Notes: generated from the sequence alone by a model not told the origin. Counted from the first letter of the stretch, positions 11,111 to 22,367 are shown. The stretch is 64,000 nt of DNA from Patiria pectinifera (GCA_029964075.1 CM057135.1:6805001-6869000), one strand, 5' to 3'. Numbers and translations: made by a program.

Positions 11111-12071
11111 TCCCTGTGAATCGGGACTATAGATTAATGGAACCACATGTGCCAAAATTATAGAACATTAGAGGATCTTGTACCTACTCATTATACGTGG
11201 ATTTAAAAACCTTGCAACTGAACCTCTGAAGTTTGGAGACCTGAAGTGAATGTTTAGTCGAATCCGTTGTACTCCAGGCAGTGTGTCCGCTACAGTAAGC
11301 CGCAGGAGAATGTTGTCTCATATTCTGTCCCAAATGATTCAGTGATGCGATCTTTTATTCTGTGGACAGTGAGATGAAATACAGTAAACTAAATGCATCA
11401 TTTGTTAAAGAAAGATACTAATTGAAGAGGCGTGTTTAAAATAGAAGAGAGATACAGTGTATATAAAATACGGCCTCTTTTGAACTGCCCTTAACACGTG
11501 ACTACTCCTGTAGGGAATTCCATAAACGTGGAGTGACTTACTGACTGACCGATTTTCAATAATAGTTCAATATAGATTGTAACAAAATTTCTTGAACCAT
11601 TTTCATCCTTCATTTCCAAACATTACAAGCTGATGATATGACCTTTTCCTGATACCTCTTCTCTTAAAACAAAAGGCAATGGAAACCGACCGAAGGTAAC
11701 AAGTAAATAATATCGACAATAGTAGGGTTATCACATCAACAAGGGATGAAGTAGGCCTGTGCCGGTACAAAACGACGTCACCGTGCAAGGACGATCACGT
11801 TTAACGTGATACGAGACGTACAGGCCCAGCAGGTGCCGGACGAAAAATCACGCTGCGCTATATTGGTCAGTGGCAAACTGTAGGTCCCATATGGTACAAA
11901 ATATTACGATGAGTCTACAAACCTGTTTACGCTGACGTGCATCGCAACTCACAAAAGTGAAACCGCTCTGCAGGTTTACCGAAAATGTTTAAGGTTAAAT
12001 ATTGGCCTAGTTGATCGGATTTAGATTTAAACATCAAATTCACTGACCAATTTAGTTTGCGCACGCGCAAA
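11111..12071. other. Non-coding spacer
   Basis: No gene recognised. Sequence becomes CpG-richer toward 12060-12115 (ACGCGCGCGTACACACGTG). Confidence 0.4.
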
Positions 12072-12214
12072 ATGGCGGCTGTACGCGCGCGTACACACGT
12101 GCCTCATTATCGGATTATGAATATTCATTTATCAAAACGCGAAGTTTCTCACCAATTAAACTACCCTATATCAGTGACGACATCACCCCTGGCGGTTTCT
12201 ATGCACCCCAGTTG
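12072..12214 (+). CDS. Candidate first exon near a CpG-rich patch
   Basis: AAAATGGCGGC, a YY1-like start context, begins an open frame MAAVRARTHVPHY... that runs to a GTAAGG donor at 12215, three bases before an in-frame TAA would arise. The location in a CpG-rich stretch and the donor make it a possible first exon of the small gene ending at 13572, but the phases (2 left over here, 2 bases before the first full codon there) do not join directly, so at least one further exon would be needed. No family recognised. Weak call. Confidence 0.2.
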
Positions 12215-13471
12215 GTAAGGAGGCTTCATCAACATAATAACTATTTTTTTAATTATGAAAATATCAGCTTGCAAAATCGTTTTATGAAAGTTTGAATTTT
12301 AGTATGATTTTGCACGAAAATCGAACTTTTTTATGATATCGCATCAAATTTGGGTATTTTTTTAAAAATCCTGATTTTTAAGGGTATTCTCACTTCTTAA
12401 ATGTAGTGAATGAGGGTGTATACTTCAGTGTTTTCCTTACGGGAAAGCAGCTAATATTTTTTTTAATCGTCAAAATTCGTCCTTGAATATCGCATTTTCG
12501 GCGACATTTTTACTCAAAAACGCATGTGACTCGCGATGAGCATCAGGAAATGTACACTGGGAAGTGGCTGAATGAGTACGAAACGCTGAATCCTTAAGGA
12601 AATAAAGGATTTTGTGCTTCTATTTTGTCTTGTGGAAGTCAAGAAACCTCGGATCTGCCATTCTAAACCACGTACAACAACATGTCATGACTTGCATGCA
12701 AACCGATACTCGTGGGAAGAAATTTGACACCGCACGGACCACGCGGTGAAGTCGCCAGGCATCACGGGCACCGTGCAGTCTGCAACAGCGTGCCGGGAGT
12801 TGGAGCTCGCGCCCCCACAACAAACATCGCTTTTGACTGGTGGTTATACCGTCGCTTTGGAGTCGACTTTTGAGAGCTATACGGGTAAAAGGGGATTTGG
12901 TTCTGTTCAGTAAAATACGAAAACTGATTCAATTGCAAGTTGCCTTTGGATATTGGAGACTAAGAAGTAGAAGTTAACATACAATTCATGTAATTCCAAC
13001 GGCCATGACGGCAACACTACTATTTTTTTTCTTTTTTATAAATTTAAAGGCCAGAAAAAAAGGGGGGGCTCAATGAATTAAATTTTTGTTGTAGAAATCG
13101 TGTCGTTGAAATCGTTGAAAGTAATAATAGTCCTGTGGTATTTAAAAAAAAAATGGCCTACACGATTTTTACCCACAACTTTACAGACAAAATATACAAA
13201 TTAGTTCATGTTTTAGACCAAGTCGTTTTTCACTGGGGAAAAAAAAAAGAATAATATTGAATTTTTTTAAAGGTTATAAAGAATGGAAAGAGACCAAAGC
13301 AAATAATTATAAGTGGTCATACATGAGGCCCAAGAAAATATAGGCTAGGGTTCTTTTCTCCATGCCAAACTCAACTCTGTCAAATTGTTTCTGATATCTA
13401 TTATTTATTATGGTTGCGTTTTGAAATATTTTAACATTGCTTATTTTTCCTTATGTGTACGGTTTTTTCAG
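12215..13471. other. Intron-like or intergenic sequence
   Basis: AT-rich with several homopolymer runs. A minus-strand open frame at 12620-12823 overlaps a G+C-richer patch but has no recognisable domain. Confidence 0.35.
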
Positions 13472-13572
13472 CTGTATGGAGATGCTTTGAGTGTCGTCCG
13501 GGGACTGTCGTTCCTTCTGATGATGATGATGATGCAGACTTCTACAAGGAATCTACAATCTACAATGCCTGA
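13472..13572 (+). CDS. Probable terminal exon of a small unrecognised gene
   Basis: A good acceptor (polypyrimidine tract then TTTTTTCAG at 13463-13471) opens a frame that reads VWRCFECRPGTVVPS, five Asp, ADFYKESTIYNA, and stops at TGA (13570-13572). The composition is protein-like (CxxC pair, acidic run, aromatic tail) rather than random, and two AATAAA signals follow within 145 bp. The other frame over 13385-13585, in which the GAT codons read as Met, is less plausible. I do not recognise the protein. Exons upstream are not identified. Confidence 0.45.
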
Positions 13573-13642
13573 ATCTACAAGCTGACAAGATGACATGATG
13601 AAGGACACTATGAAGAAAAGAAGTAATGACCAGCCTTTAAAG

Positions 13643-13715
13643 AATAAATTTAAAAATATCCCTTTTATATAATTGAAATATATTTTTAACTTGTTCCTAT
13701 TGTAATCATAATAAA
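13643..13715 (+). terminator. Poly(A) signals after the terminal exon
   Basis: AATAAA at 13643-13648 and again at 13710-13715, each in T/A-rich context, about 70 and 140 bp past the stop codon. Confidence 0.45.
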
Positions 13716-14754
13716 GACCTTTATAAATTAAAATAAAATGTAAATTTTAACAAACATCTTGGGTCTAGCTTCTTCAAACGCTGGCATTGGAGTTAATTTA
13801 AAGATCGTAGTAAGAGTTTAATATTAAATTCCAGTGATTTACTAATAATAAACAATTGATTTGTTAATTATTTGCGAATTCTGAGGGTAGGAGATTCATG
13901 AACCAAGCCCAAAAAGGCAAGATACTCGAACAGGAGAGAGTTTGAAACTGAAAATTGCAATGGTGGACAAGGTTTTGCTAAATGTAAAGAAGGGGAAAAT
14001 GGCAAATTTTACTCAAATAATGGTAGCAATTAAAATAAAAAGCTTATTATCTAATAATTACTATTTGTACTTCTCAATTGGAATGGATTATCTTGTGATT
14101 TAAAAGACCCCCAGCTGCAATAAACAAGAGTCTCACGGAACTGGTTAAGCACTCGTCAATCTGCCTATACTTTTGCACGCAGGTAAGTTCCCTATACAAT
14201 TACACGTAAACATGACATGGAAAGCGTGAAATACGCGAACGAGATGAACCTATCTTTCATTGCAAAAAATATTAGCTCGGTTCTCGCAAAATTGAAAAAT
14301 TACAATAATTCATGGAGTATTATAATAGCCAAGGGAAAATCGCCAAAAAAATCCGGTTTATGAGAAAGAAAGCAGAATTCTGGGGCTCGTTTTTTGCGTG
14401 CGCAAAATTCATGCGCGTTTTTGCATAGAGACGTCACAAACGCGTGCGTAATGCGTCTTCTCGCGTGGTTTCGGATTACAATTATAATAATTAATGTGCG
14501 CATGCTCAGACTAAGCTTCCGAGGGTGTCATGTTTCATTAACGTACGTGAGACCATGCTGGGATCACGCGCCCTTCTCAGAAATGGCACCTGTCGTGCAT
14601 TCATCAACCCGTCATCCATTAGGCCCATGCCAGCCTCGATGGCGAAAGTGTGTCTAGGGCCTTGAAAAATCCGAGAATCGACTATGCATCATTATAAGAC
14701 CACATGGCCTCGAGAGAGAACAGAATGATAAAAACCAGTCTGGTAAAATAAAAT
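13716..14754. other. Non-coding spacer
   Basis: No gene recognised. A G+C-richer patch with CACGCGT/ACGCGTGCG-type words lies at 14390-14520. The open frames at 14300-14503 (-) and 14394-14657 (+) overlap each other and have no domain. Confidence 0.35.
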
Positions 14755-15055
14755 AATAAAACCAACTAGAAATTTTGGTGAAAAATATCTGAGCGTTATT
14801 TACGGGCCCTATTAATATCGTTATAGGATTTTAAAGAAATGTTTACTTGCCATGGCTGACCAATGTACATGTGAAAAAGTTGCTAGCACGAGTCAATTCA
14901 GTTCAACTCAATTCAATAAAAGTTTATTAATATTTTATGGACGCAAGGCCGAACATTAATTGGTAGGACTAACAATGAAATAGGAACCATACATAACAAT
15001 TGAGAGACACTATCTGAAAAAAATCTATTGTGACTACAAATGTTTGCACATATCA
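14755..15055 (+). repeat. About 300-bp duplicated segment, copy 1
   Basis: Starts near GAAAAATATCTGAGCGTTAT and includes TTACGGGCCCTATTAATATC and GGACGCAAGGCCGAACATTA. The same order of sequence with few differences recurs at 15293-15585, 535 bp downstream, same orientation. Confidence 0.8.
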
Positions 15056-15292
15056 ATTACTAATTGCCTTTAAGTCATAGAAATTGTAGTAAAATGAAAT
15101 TGAAATGAAAATAAATGAAGTCAAAATGGAATGGGACAAAACGAAAGCAACGAGGACGAACAAAAATAACAAACTATCTAACTTTATGATTTAGATGAAA
15201 ATGAAAAACAACTTACATTAAAATGAAAAACAACTCACATTAAAATATTAGTTAGTTACTATACACATTAAATGATAGAATCAACAAGAAAT

Positions 15293-15585
15293 CAACAAGA
15301 AATTTGGGTAAAAATATCTGAGCGTTATTTACGGGCCCTATTAATATCGCTATAGGATTTAAAAAATGTTTACTTGCCATGGCTGACTAATGTACATGTG
15401 AAAAGGTTGCTAGCACGAGTCAATTCAGTTCAACCCAATTCAATAAAAGTTTATTAATATTTTATGGACGCAAGGCCGAACATTAATTGGTAGGACTAAC
15501 AATGAAATAGGAACCATATATAACAATTGAGAGACGCTATCTGAAGAAAAAAAACTATTGTGACTACAAAGGTTTGCACGTATTG
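15293..15585 (+). repeat. About 300-bp duplicated segment, copy 2
   Basis: Second copy of 14755-15055 with small indels. It abuts a stray unit of the 7.2-11.1 kb array at about 15608. Confidence 0.8.
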
Positions 15586-15607
15586 CATGCATTTTAACAA
15601 CGCGCGT

Positions 15608-15943
15608 AGTTTAAGCTCTGCCCACTCAGGGGCCTGAGAAAGATGTCATTGATAAAAATGCCAGTTGCAGGTCTCCCGCCAAAGTTTAGGCACTGTGTGG
15701 GTCGTGCTTTGATTGACCTTGCGCAACCGGCTGGGAGTTATAACCGAGTCATAATGATAAGGGTTGTCAGGACATGGCCAGCATATAGATGGGTAAAAGC
15801 CGCTGTGGAAGAATTGGAAAACCATTCACTATTTTGCACATGCATCGTTATAACAAATATATACTCTGGTGATAATTAATTTTTATGACAGTTTTGGGAC
15901 AAAACAAGCACATTCACTCATTTGCATTTTCATTGCATATGCC
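15608..15943 (+). repeat. Isolated copy of the 7.2-kb array unit
   Basis: Near-identical to 7210-7541: shared CCAGTTGCAGGTCTCCCGCC, GGCTGGGAGTTATAACCGAG and GCCGCTGTGGAAGAATTGG. It is much more similar to that first unit than the array units are to each other, so this copy arose later. The frame at 15643-15879 is a by-product. Confidence 0.8.
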
Positions 15944-16216
15944 CCGTGGACGTCATAGATGGGAAGGGGAAAGGGGGAAAAGACAAAATTACCTGTGCTA
16001 AATCGAGTTAATTTAATGCACATTTAACAACATGGGCATCTGCATAATACAGGAGTGTCAATGGGATAGGGTGGGGTCGGCAATTAAAATGTCCCCGCTG
16101 AACCTCTAACTAGACAGTATGGAGGAGACCAACGGAAATGTGCGTTTTGCCCCTTGTAGAAAGAAATCCTGGGACGCCCATATGCCTTTTTGGTGTTCTT
16201 CGCAAAAAGTACACGC

Positions 16217-16250
16217 CAATGTACATGTACATGTACATGTACATGATGTA
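16217..16250. repeat. (ACATGT)n microsatellite
   Basis: Four to five tandem ATGTAC hexamers followed by a degenerate end. The stretch is self-complementary. Confidence 0.8.
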
Positions 16251-16572
16251 CCTCAACAGTGTAACCTTTCGTGTTATGGACACAGTGGGGTGGCAGCTCG
16301 TGTGCGAGCAGACCGTGTTAGACACAATAATTATGTTCATGAGCAGTACACACCGCCGCCACCACCACCGCGCATGCAAATGCATGCATATGCATTGTCA
16401 TTGTAGCCAATAGTACTAGCGCGCTCGCCTCGGTTCAAATGAGACATCCGTTTTCATAATAGTCTTTCCTGTGCACGGAAAACGCTGGAAACGGTACAAA
16501 AATTCCTACATGACGTTTCGCTTCGACGTCGTATGCTCTATGTAAATGTCGTAAACTTGGCCCCACGTTTAC

Positions 16573-17112
16573 TTGAACGCTGACTCTGTGAGTAAATTGG
16601 TACTCCGAAATGGGGTGTGTGCCTCCATCATCATATTACTGGGCCAAGAAATTTCCGCAAATTCATGCCTTTCGCACAGTGTGAAGAGTAGACAAGTAGA
16701 TGAGCAGGACGAAAATCAGGAAGAGGGTTCCACAAGCGACGATGGCGAGATTGTGTTCCTCCCTATTCAAAGAGAGTCAGTTCCTGTTCCTGAGTCCGTC
16801 TCTGTGTCGCCATCACAGTTTTTTTTAACACTCCCTACATCTGAGCCTATGTCTCCTTCAGAGCCCTCCCGATACGAAACTCGTCAACAGCCTCCGACAG
16901 GGTTTTCATCGAACTCTCCTTCAGATAATCTGTCCTCCCCTGAGCAAAGATCTGAGTCTCTATTTGAACCTCTCGAACCTCCGTCAGAGCCTTCATCAGT
17001 GCCGGATACAGAGTCTCTCTCCTACATCTCCCCCAAGCTTGTTGAAAAAAGATCAAAGAGAACCAGAAAGCCCATTGACAGATTATCATACGACTTCTTC
17101 GGGCAAACTTAA
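16573..17112 (+). CDS. Unassigned S/P/E-rich ORF, possibly the C-terminal end of a retroelement polyprotein
   Basis: The frame encodes about 179 residues. From about residue 40 it is rich in Ser, Pro, Glu and Gln (EPMSPSEPSRYETRQQPPTG, EPLEPPSEPSSVPDTESLS) and ends in a basic patch KRSKRTRKPIDRLSYDF then FGQT and TAA. Such an RxTRxPxDRL(S/T)Y ending after a disordered Pro/Ser/Glu linker is common at the C-terminus of LTR-retrotransposon Pol proteins, but no integrase or RT is present upstream in any frame, so it would be a truncated remnant. The GTG/ATG start is doubtful; the 5' part up to residue 35 may be non-coding. Could also be a host exon. Confidence 0.35.
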   Translation: MNADSVSKLVLRNGVCASIIILLGQEISANSCLSHSVKSRQVDEQDENQEEGSTSDDGEIVFLPIQRESVPVPESVSVSPSQFFLTLPTSEPMSPSEPSRYETRQQPPTGFSSNSPSDNLSSPEQRSESLFEPLEPPSEPSSVPDTESLSYISPKLVEKRSKRTRKPIDRLSYDFFGQT

Positions 17113-17864
17113 GAACATCATGCCGATAATGACAAATCTAGCCAGCTCAGAAGAGGCAAATACCGATTTGCAGAGTGGAAAAGTCCAGAAATGGCCACAC
17201 CTAGACGAAAGGCATGCTTGCGAATATTATCTGGTGACTTGATTCAGACGTAATTATATTGTACTGTTTCTATATTTAAGTTATAATTGTTATCGTGATA
17301 ACTGATGAGTATTTGGTTTTGGAGCTAAATTGACTGTATTGAATATGGATGCCCCAAAACTCCTTTTTATCGCATGAGAAAATTGTCCCCCCCCCCCTAT
17401 TTTAAGAATGGGATTATGCACGTCACGTCACGTGAGCCCCGGGGTCACATGACAATAACATGACAACAATGTAGCTGACAATTCAAATAAATTTTACGTG
17501 AACGACGCGACGCAGTGGTACGGTGAGAATAACTTATCGGAATATAGCTGCAAATTCAACTTTCTTTCAAGATGGTAAGTCAACCAGTATACCACCGACT
17601 TAATCAGGGATATCTACAGATATCTTACATGTCTTAGGCTGCATATCTGGTCGTTTTACGGCTATTTGGGGGCTGAAAATGATCAAGGTTTTTTGGGGTT
17701 TTTTTGGACGTGTCACACACAGGGATTTCAACGCGAGTTTGCGCTTGGACGCTGCTACTATCGCCAAACCTGTCCAAATGTTAAAAAAGGCGATTTGTGC
17801 GGACAAGTTACTCGGACTAGTATTAGACCTACATGTACCGGTAATACATTTACCTACATTTACT
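17113..17864. other. Spacer with candidate first exon
   Basis: AT-rich sequence. A CAAGATG followed by GTAAGT donor at 17575 could be the end of a small 5' exon, but no partner exon was found. The frame at 17600-17929 (-) and the 5' part of 17679-18413 (+) are not protein-like. Confidence 0.3.
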
Positions 17865-18413
17865 GCACGTCGTGTAATTGGCAACATAGCCTTCCAGTCC
17901 TTTTGGAAAATGTGGATCAGGAAGTCCAAAATCCCACTGTCGAAAAAGCTACGACTCTACGATGCAACGTTTGTCTCCATAATGCTGTACAACTGCAACA
18001 GCTGGGCCGCTCCAAAAGCAGTCATGGACAAGCTGGACGCCTGCCACCGTAGACACCTACGGATCATCACGGGACACCGATGGCCAAACAGTTTGATCTC
18101 TAACGATGCTCTGTATGAACTGTGCAACACAGTTTCACTGTCTATCAGAGTAGCCAAACAAAGATGGTCAATGTTTGTTCACATACTGCGCATGCCAGAG
18201 TCTGTACCAGCTCAAACGGCATTGGATTTTGCAGTCATTGGATCCAGTCAGTACCGAGCACGTAAAGGCCGCCATTGCATGAATCTCCTTGGTGTTCTCA
18301 GGGCCGACCTCAAAACGTCAGGACTGGGAAACCTAAAATCACGAAAGAAACTGAGGGAGCTCAGGATGCTCGCAACCGACAAGAAGCAGTGGCTTCGACT
18401 GAAGAAGGACTGA
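17865..18413 (+). pseudogene. 5'-truncated LINE reverse transcriptase, C-terminal region
   Basis: From about 17865 the frame reads RRVIGNIAFQSFWKMWIRKS, KIPLSKKLRLYDATFVSIML, YNCNSWAAPKAVMDKLDACH and RRHLRIITGHRWPNSLISN, then TALYELCN-like and GRHCMNLLGVLRADL, ending at TGA 18411-18413. This is the thumb and C-terminal part of a non-LTR reverse transcriptase; the LYDATFVSIMLYNCNSWA segment is characteristic. Palm motifs and endonuclease are missing, as expected for 5' truncation during target-primed insertion. The preceding residues of this open frame (17679-17864) belong to flanking DNA. The reading frame is intact over 180 codons, so this insertion may be younger than others in the window. 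Confidence 0.85.
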
Positions 18414-18694
18414 TTGCCGCTGCAGGATGTTCCTACTACTGCAGCAGCAGAACACAGTTTATCAACAACTGTAGAACTACGCGGTAGTACTAGAGTAGTA
18501 GGCCTTTCAAAATGTTTTTGTGCCCAATGCATGGTTTCACGACTCCTGAGTTTGACTTTTCTGCCCAAGAAAACCACACTAATTTCTGACAATTTTGCAC
18601 GTGATGACATCGCAAACTTGGGTATATGTCCATAAATAAGGGGTCCAAAAGTGTGACATTTTTGGTGTCCCTGTTACACCGGACCTGTTAAATT
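18414..18694 (+). other. 3' flank of the LINE fragment
   Basis: Contains CTACTACTGCAGCAGCAGAA. The LINE 3' end was not identified. Confidence 0.3.
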
Positions 18695-18875
18695 GCCATT
18701 CAAGTATCAATAAAAATGACTTCACACTATTTTTTATTTGTTTAGCAGGTACTTTGCTTTACTTAATCACGCTTAGAGACAGAGACATGTGTCCTGAATT
18801 ACAAAATCTTACATTATGTCAGATGTAACTGGGACACCAAAGTGGACCCCAAATTTATGGAATCACCCACCTACG
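18695..18875 (+). repeat. Dispersed repeat, copy 1 (copy 2 at 31000-31183)
   Basis: Begins GCCATTCAAGTATCAATAAA and ends GGAATCACCCACCTACG. About 180 bp are shared with 31000-31183, same orientation, with scattered mismatches. The end GGAATCACCCACCTACG is sharp in both copies, suggesting an element terminus. Confidence 0.8.
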
Positions 18876-19419
18876 AGTTAGGGCCTATGTGAACTTTACA
18901 ACACGTTGAAAATTTGGTGAAATTACACCTTTTTTGTTTTTTAAGTTCTGATGTTCCAAAGGGAGTCATTTTTTTCAAACAACATTTTGCATGCTATCCG
19001 ATACATCAACAATATCGTAGTCCGCGTAACTTGGACCCAACTTATCACCTTTTTAATATTTGGACATGGTCGGGTGATGGTAGGGTCCAAGCAAGAGCCC
19101 TACGAGATGTTGTTCGAAAAGTCTGCACATCGAACCCCCCATGATCTACCACACTAATCGCCACAAAAAAGTCACGGAAAACGGCCGCTTACAAAACTGC
19201 TGCTTGCGCCCACAAAGCACTAAGGATCAAGGAAGACACTAACACTATCGGTGTGTTAATTCTAACCTTTCAAAAAAGTGAGAAAATGAGGCCTCAAAAT
19301 GTGGAGCAATGTTCACAGGTTAAAATTCACGTATTGCTGATGGTGACTTCACTGTTATTGACGCGCACTGTAGTCTTGGTTTAAAGACGTTTTTTGTGAT
19401 CCCCGCCTGCAGCACGCAC

Positions 19420-19628
19420 GCATGGATTCACTTTGACAGCGCCGTCTTTTTTTTGCACACGCACACCAATCGCTAAAGGCCTCTTGACGACTTTGTTACT
19501 TCGGCTCAGAAAATTAAGAAAATTCTGAGCAGAAAATTCTGAGCAGGACTAACGAAGTCGTTATGAGGCCTTTAGCGGTTGGTGTGCGTGTGCAAAAAAA
19601 ACCCCGGCGCTGTCCAAATGGATCCACA
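19420..19628. repeat. Foldback (inverted-repeat) element
   Basis: Left arm about 19420-19510 and right arm about 19535-19628 are imperfect reverse complements. Shared core: GGCCTTTAGCG, GGTGTGCGTGTGC, an A run, then CGGCGCTGTC and ATCCA. Loop about 20 bp. The size, near 210 bp, suits a MITE; no target duplication was confirmed. Confidence 0.75.
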
Positions 19629-19744
19629 AGTGAAAAAACAGGGATATCAAGGTGTTTTTTGTGTGGTGGGGGGGGGCAGGAAATTTATGCCCCCCCTTTC
19701 ACTTTTGAAATTTTAAAACAACTAAAATGCTTTGGAAATTACAG

Positions 19745-19884
19745 AGTCCATCCTGGTGGATCACCAAGGAAAACTCGCAAATCTGCTCGAAGTGGTGCAG
19801 TGAACCCAATTGATGTTGCTACAACATCAAAACGGACTGGGAGGAACCTGCAGAAGTTTGTCGTGCAGGAAACAGTTTCTAAAG
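19745..19884 (+). CDS. Basic, exon-like segment
   Basis: Acceptor AATTACAG (19737-19744) and donor GTAAGG (19885) frame a 140-nt block open in one frame: VHPGGSPRKTRKSARSG, AVNPIDVATTSKRTGRN, LQKFVVQETVSK. The Lys/Arg/Ser-rich content suggests a nuclear protein, and the strand agrees with the SET-containing locus downstream. The phases (codon split 2+1 at the start, 1+2 at the end) do not fit the SET exon at 24433 directly, so membership in that gene is only a possibility and would need another exon between. Confidence 0.4.
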
Positions 19885-20273
19885 GTAAGGCATATTGCAC
19901 ATTGTTTTTTCTATAAAATAATATTTGTTGCAAGAAATTTGAAGCGAAAGCTCATTTTATAAGGTTTAGGGAAGTATATGTTAGTATTTTGGTTTGGTGT
20001 TTGAGACTTTATCCTGAAATCTCGGATTCCAGTCTTTGCTGACCAAGATAGTATGGGCGGCCATTAGGGCAAAAAAGACAATCACAAAATCAAAGTTAAA
20101 CAAAAATAAAATAGAATAAAATGCCAAAAAATAAACAATAAAGTTCAATTAACAATGCAAATTCAGAAAAATAAAATAAAGAACCCAAAACAAATTTGAA
20201 ACGTAAAAAAGAAATACACAAAACATTACAAATAAAACACCCGTATTAAATGTACAATAAAACCGGAAATTGA

Positions 20274-20560
20274 CTAAACCCCAAAATTATTGTAAGTCCC
20301 GCCCGCGACGAAAGTAAACCCCAAAATTACTGTAAGTCCCGCGACGAATGTAAACCCCAAAATTACTGTAAGTCCCGCCCGCGACGAAAGTGAACGCCAA
20401 AATTATTGTAAGCCCCGCGACGAATGTAAACCCCAAAATTAGTGTAAGCCCCGCGACGAATGTAAACGCCGAAATTACTGTAAGCCCCGCGACGAATGTA
20501 AACCCCAAAATTAGTTTAAGTCCCGCGACGAAATTGTAAACCCCAAAATTACTTAAAGCG
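20274..20560. repeat. Minisatellite, 35-40-bp unit, about eight copies
   Basis: Unit: TAAACCCCAAAATTACTGTA followed by AGTCCCGC(CCGC)GACGAATG. Variants differ by the optional CCGC. The minus-strand frame across it reads as FTFVAGLTLILG repeats and is an artefact. A 10-bp hairpin (GGTACCAGTC / GACTGGTACC) follows at about 20562-20588. Confidence 0.9.
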
Positions 20561-20641
20561 GGGTACCAGTCTGCACGGACTGGTACCCGTATCACTCCAG
20601 CAGCGCGCGCCAAAAATAGGTAGCGCAGCATGCTGCTGTAG

Positions 20642-20788
20642 TCTGGTTCCCCGACCTGACAATTTCCCTGACGTCTACACGTCTCAGGAATAGTCAGAAT
20701 CTTTTTGTATACACGTACACGTCCCTAGGGAGTGCTACGTCTATTCTGGTTCCCCAACCTGACAATTTCCCCCGACGTCTACACGTCT
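20642..20788. repeat. 44-bp direct repeat pair, relative elsewhere
   Basis: TCTGGTTCCCCGACCTGACA and following GACGTCTACACGTCT occur at 20642-20684 and 20745-20788. Part of the same family (GGAATAGTC-GAATC next to a CTGG(T)TTCC word) recurs near 23305-23345 and inverted at about 34082-34122. Confidence 0.65.
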
Positions 20789-22367
20789 AAATTGTAGGTC
20801 AGGCAGCCTCCGTGGCTAAAAATAAACATGACGACATTGACGGCCCTTTTTCAAACCTCGACTTCGTTTCCGAATTCGCTTTATCACATAAAGCTTTTAA
20901 TGTTCCGAATTTTTTTTTAAAAATAAATCACTTGCTTCATATATCATACAGTTATGATATACAGTTTAATACTTCTGTAAAAATACATCGACTAATTTTA
21001 ACCTGGAATCTTCAAAGTTGGACACCCAAACAGCACTGTTAGCAGGCGGAGCCGAATTGAGACCACGCTGCGTTTTGGAAAATGCCGGTAACGGTCGTTA
21101 AATTCAAACTAGTGCATGACGCAGCAAAAATTTCGCCCCTCGTGTACGATCCGAGTGCAAAATCGTCGTTGAATTTCAAGTTTTCTAAATAAAAGCAATG
21201 GATATTAATTATCAACTAGTTTTTAAAAGTTTTTAATAAGCAATTAGCAGTTAATAAAACCTATATTATACTCGGAAATACTCGGACACTATCCGATTGT
21301 CGACGAAATGAATTCGGCAAACTTCGGACAGTTTCGGAAAAAGGAGGTGTAACCGAGCTGGAAAGGTTACGCAGAAAATTTAAAAGTGACACAGGGATAT
21401 AATTCCACTTAATTGATCAAAATTTTATTACTACAAAAAACGACAGTCATTCTTCAGCAGTCTGTAATAACAGAAAACAGAAGAATAGAAATTAATTTAT
21501 TTACAAATATACAATGACTATGAATCCAATATTCAATTATTTAATTATTTGAAATAACCATCTCTCCTTATCCTTGGTTATCTCTTATCATGAGAAATTG
21601 CATTACTGGTTCTATAAGCCTCAATTTCCATTGATTTGTTCCATAGAAATGTTTTTGCTGCGAATTTACAAGTACATTTCTTACGAGAGGCATAAAAATA
21701 TTAAAGGCATAAAAATTTAATCAAGGAGAAATAATCTCCATAAGCACTTGCTATGCAATAATTTTACAACACATTTATCTCCAAATCTCTAAATCTCCAA
21801 ATCTCCAATTTCTTAGGCACATTTCAAGCAATAATGTTTTATACACGTACCCAAATATTATGGATGCTGGATAAGGGATACACTGGTCTACTCGAGAAGG
21901 CTTCTCTATTTGTGACCATCAGGAACCACAGAACCACAAGCAGTAGCTGTAATAAAATTACTGTACATATTAAGTAATCTCATAAATATTAATAAATGTT
22001 TCGATGAAGGAATAGTAAATAATCATCAGTTTCATCTCCAAAGTACGTGTGTACACATCCGTAGTTATTCTATATTGATGAATTTACAATGCATTTTAAA
22101 CCGTACATCTATTTCTTAACATTTGTTTGTTTAAACAGTAAGGCTCATAAAAAGAGTATTCAATATTCTGTATTCGTACATCCATCTAAATGTCTCAAGT
22201 GTTTCATTTCAGGCTAGAACATTCTCTTATTTCTCTTTCCATCCACGCTATCCAACTTTGAGTTCAATAAAGTGCATTGACCCTATAATTCAACATATTT
22301 AGGATCGAAGTATGAGCAAGTATACAGTCTATTATAAGATAGAATTTTGCGTCGGGGTGATATAAAT
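20789..22367. other. AT-rich intergenic region
   Basis: No gene or recognisable element. The frame at 20812-21042 has no domain. Several short repeats of AAATCTCC occur at 21780-21810. Confidence 0.45.

Noticed and set aside
7173-11119. Short ORFs in the tandem array (for example DLAQPAGSYNRV) as a gene
   Set aside because: The frames are not preserved between units, and indels of non-multiples of three separate them.
17679-17864. N-terminal part of the 244-residue ORF as LINE protein
   Set aside because: Only residues from about 17865 match reverse transcriptase; the preceding residues read as flanking DNA that happens to be open.
20287-20631. Minus-strand ORF with FTFVAGL repeats
   Set aside because: It is a translation of the 35-40-bp minisatellite, with no domain and no splice or start evidence.
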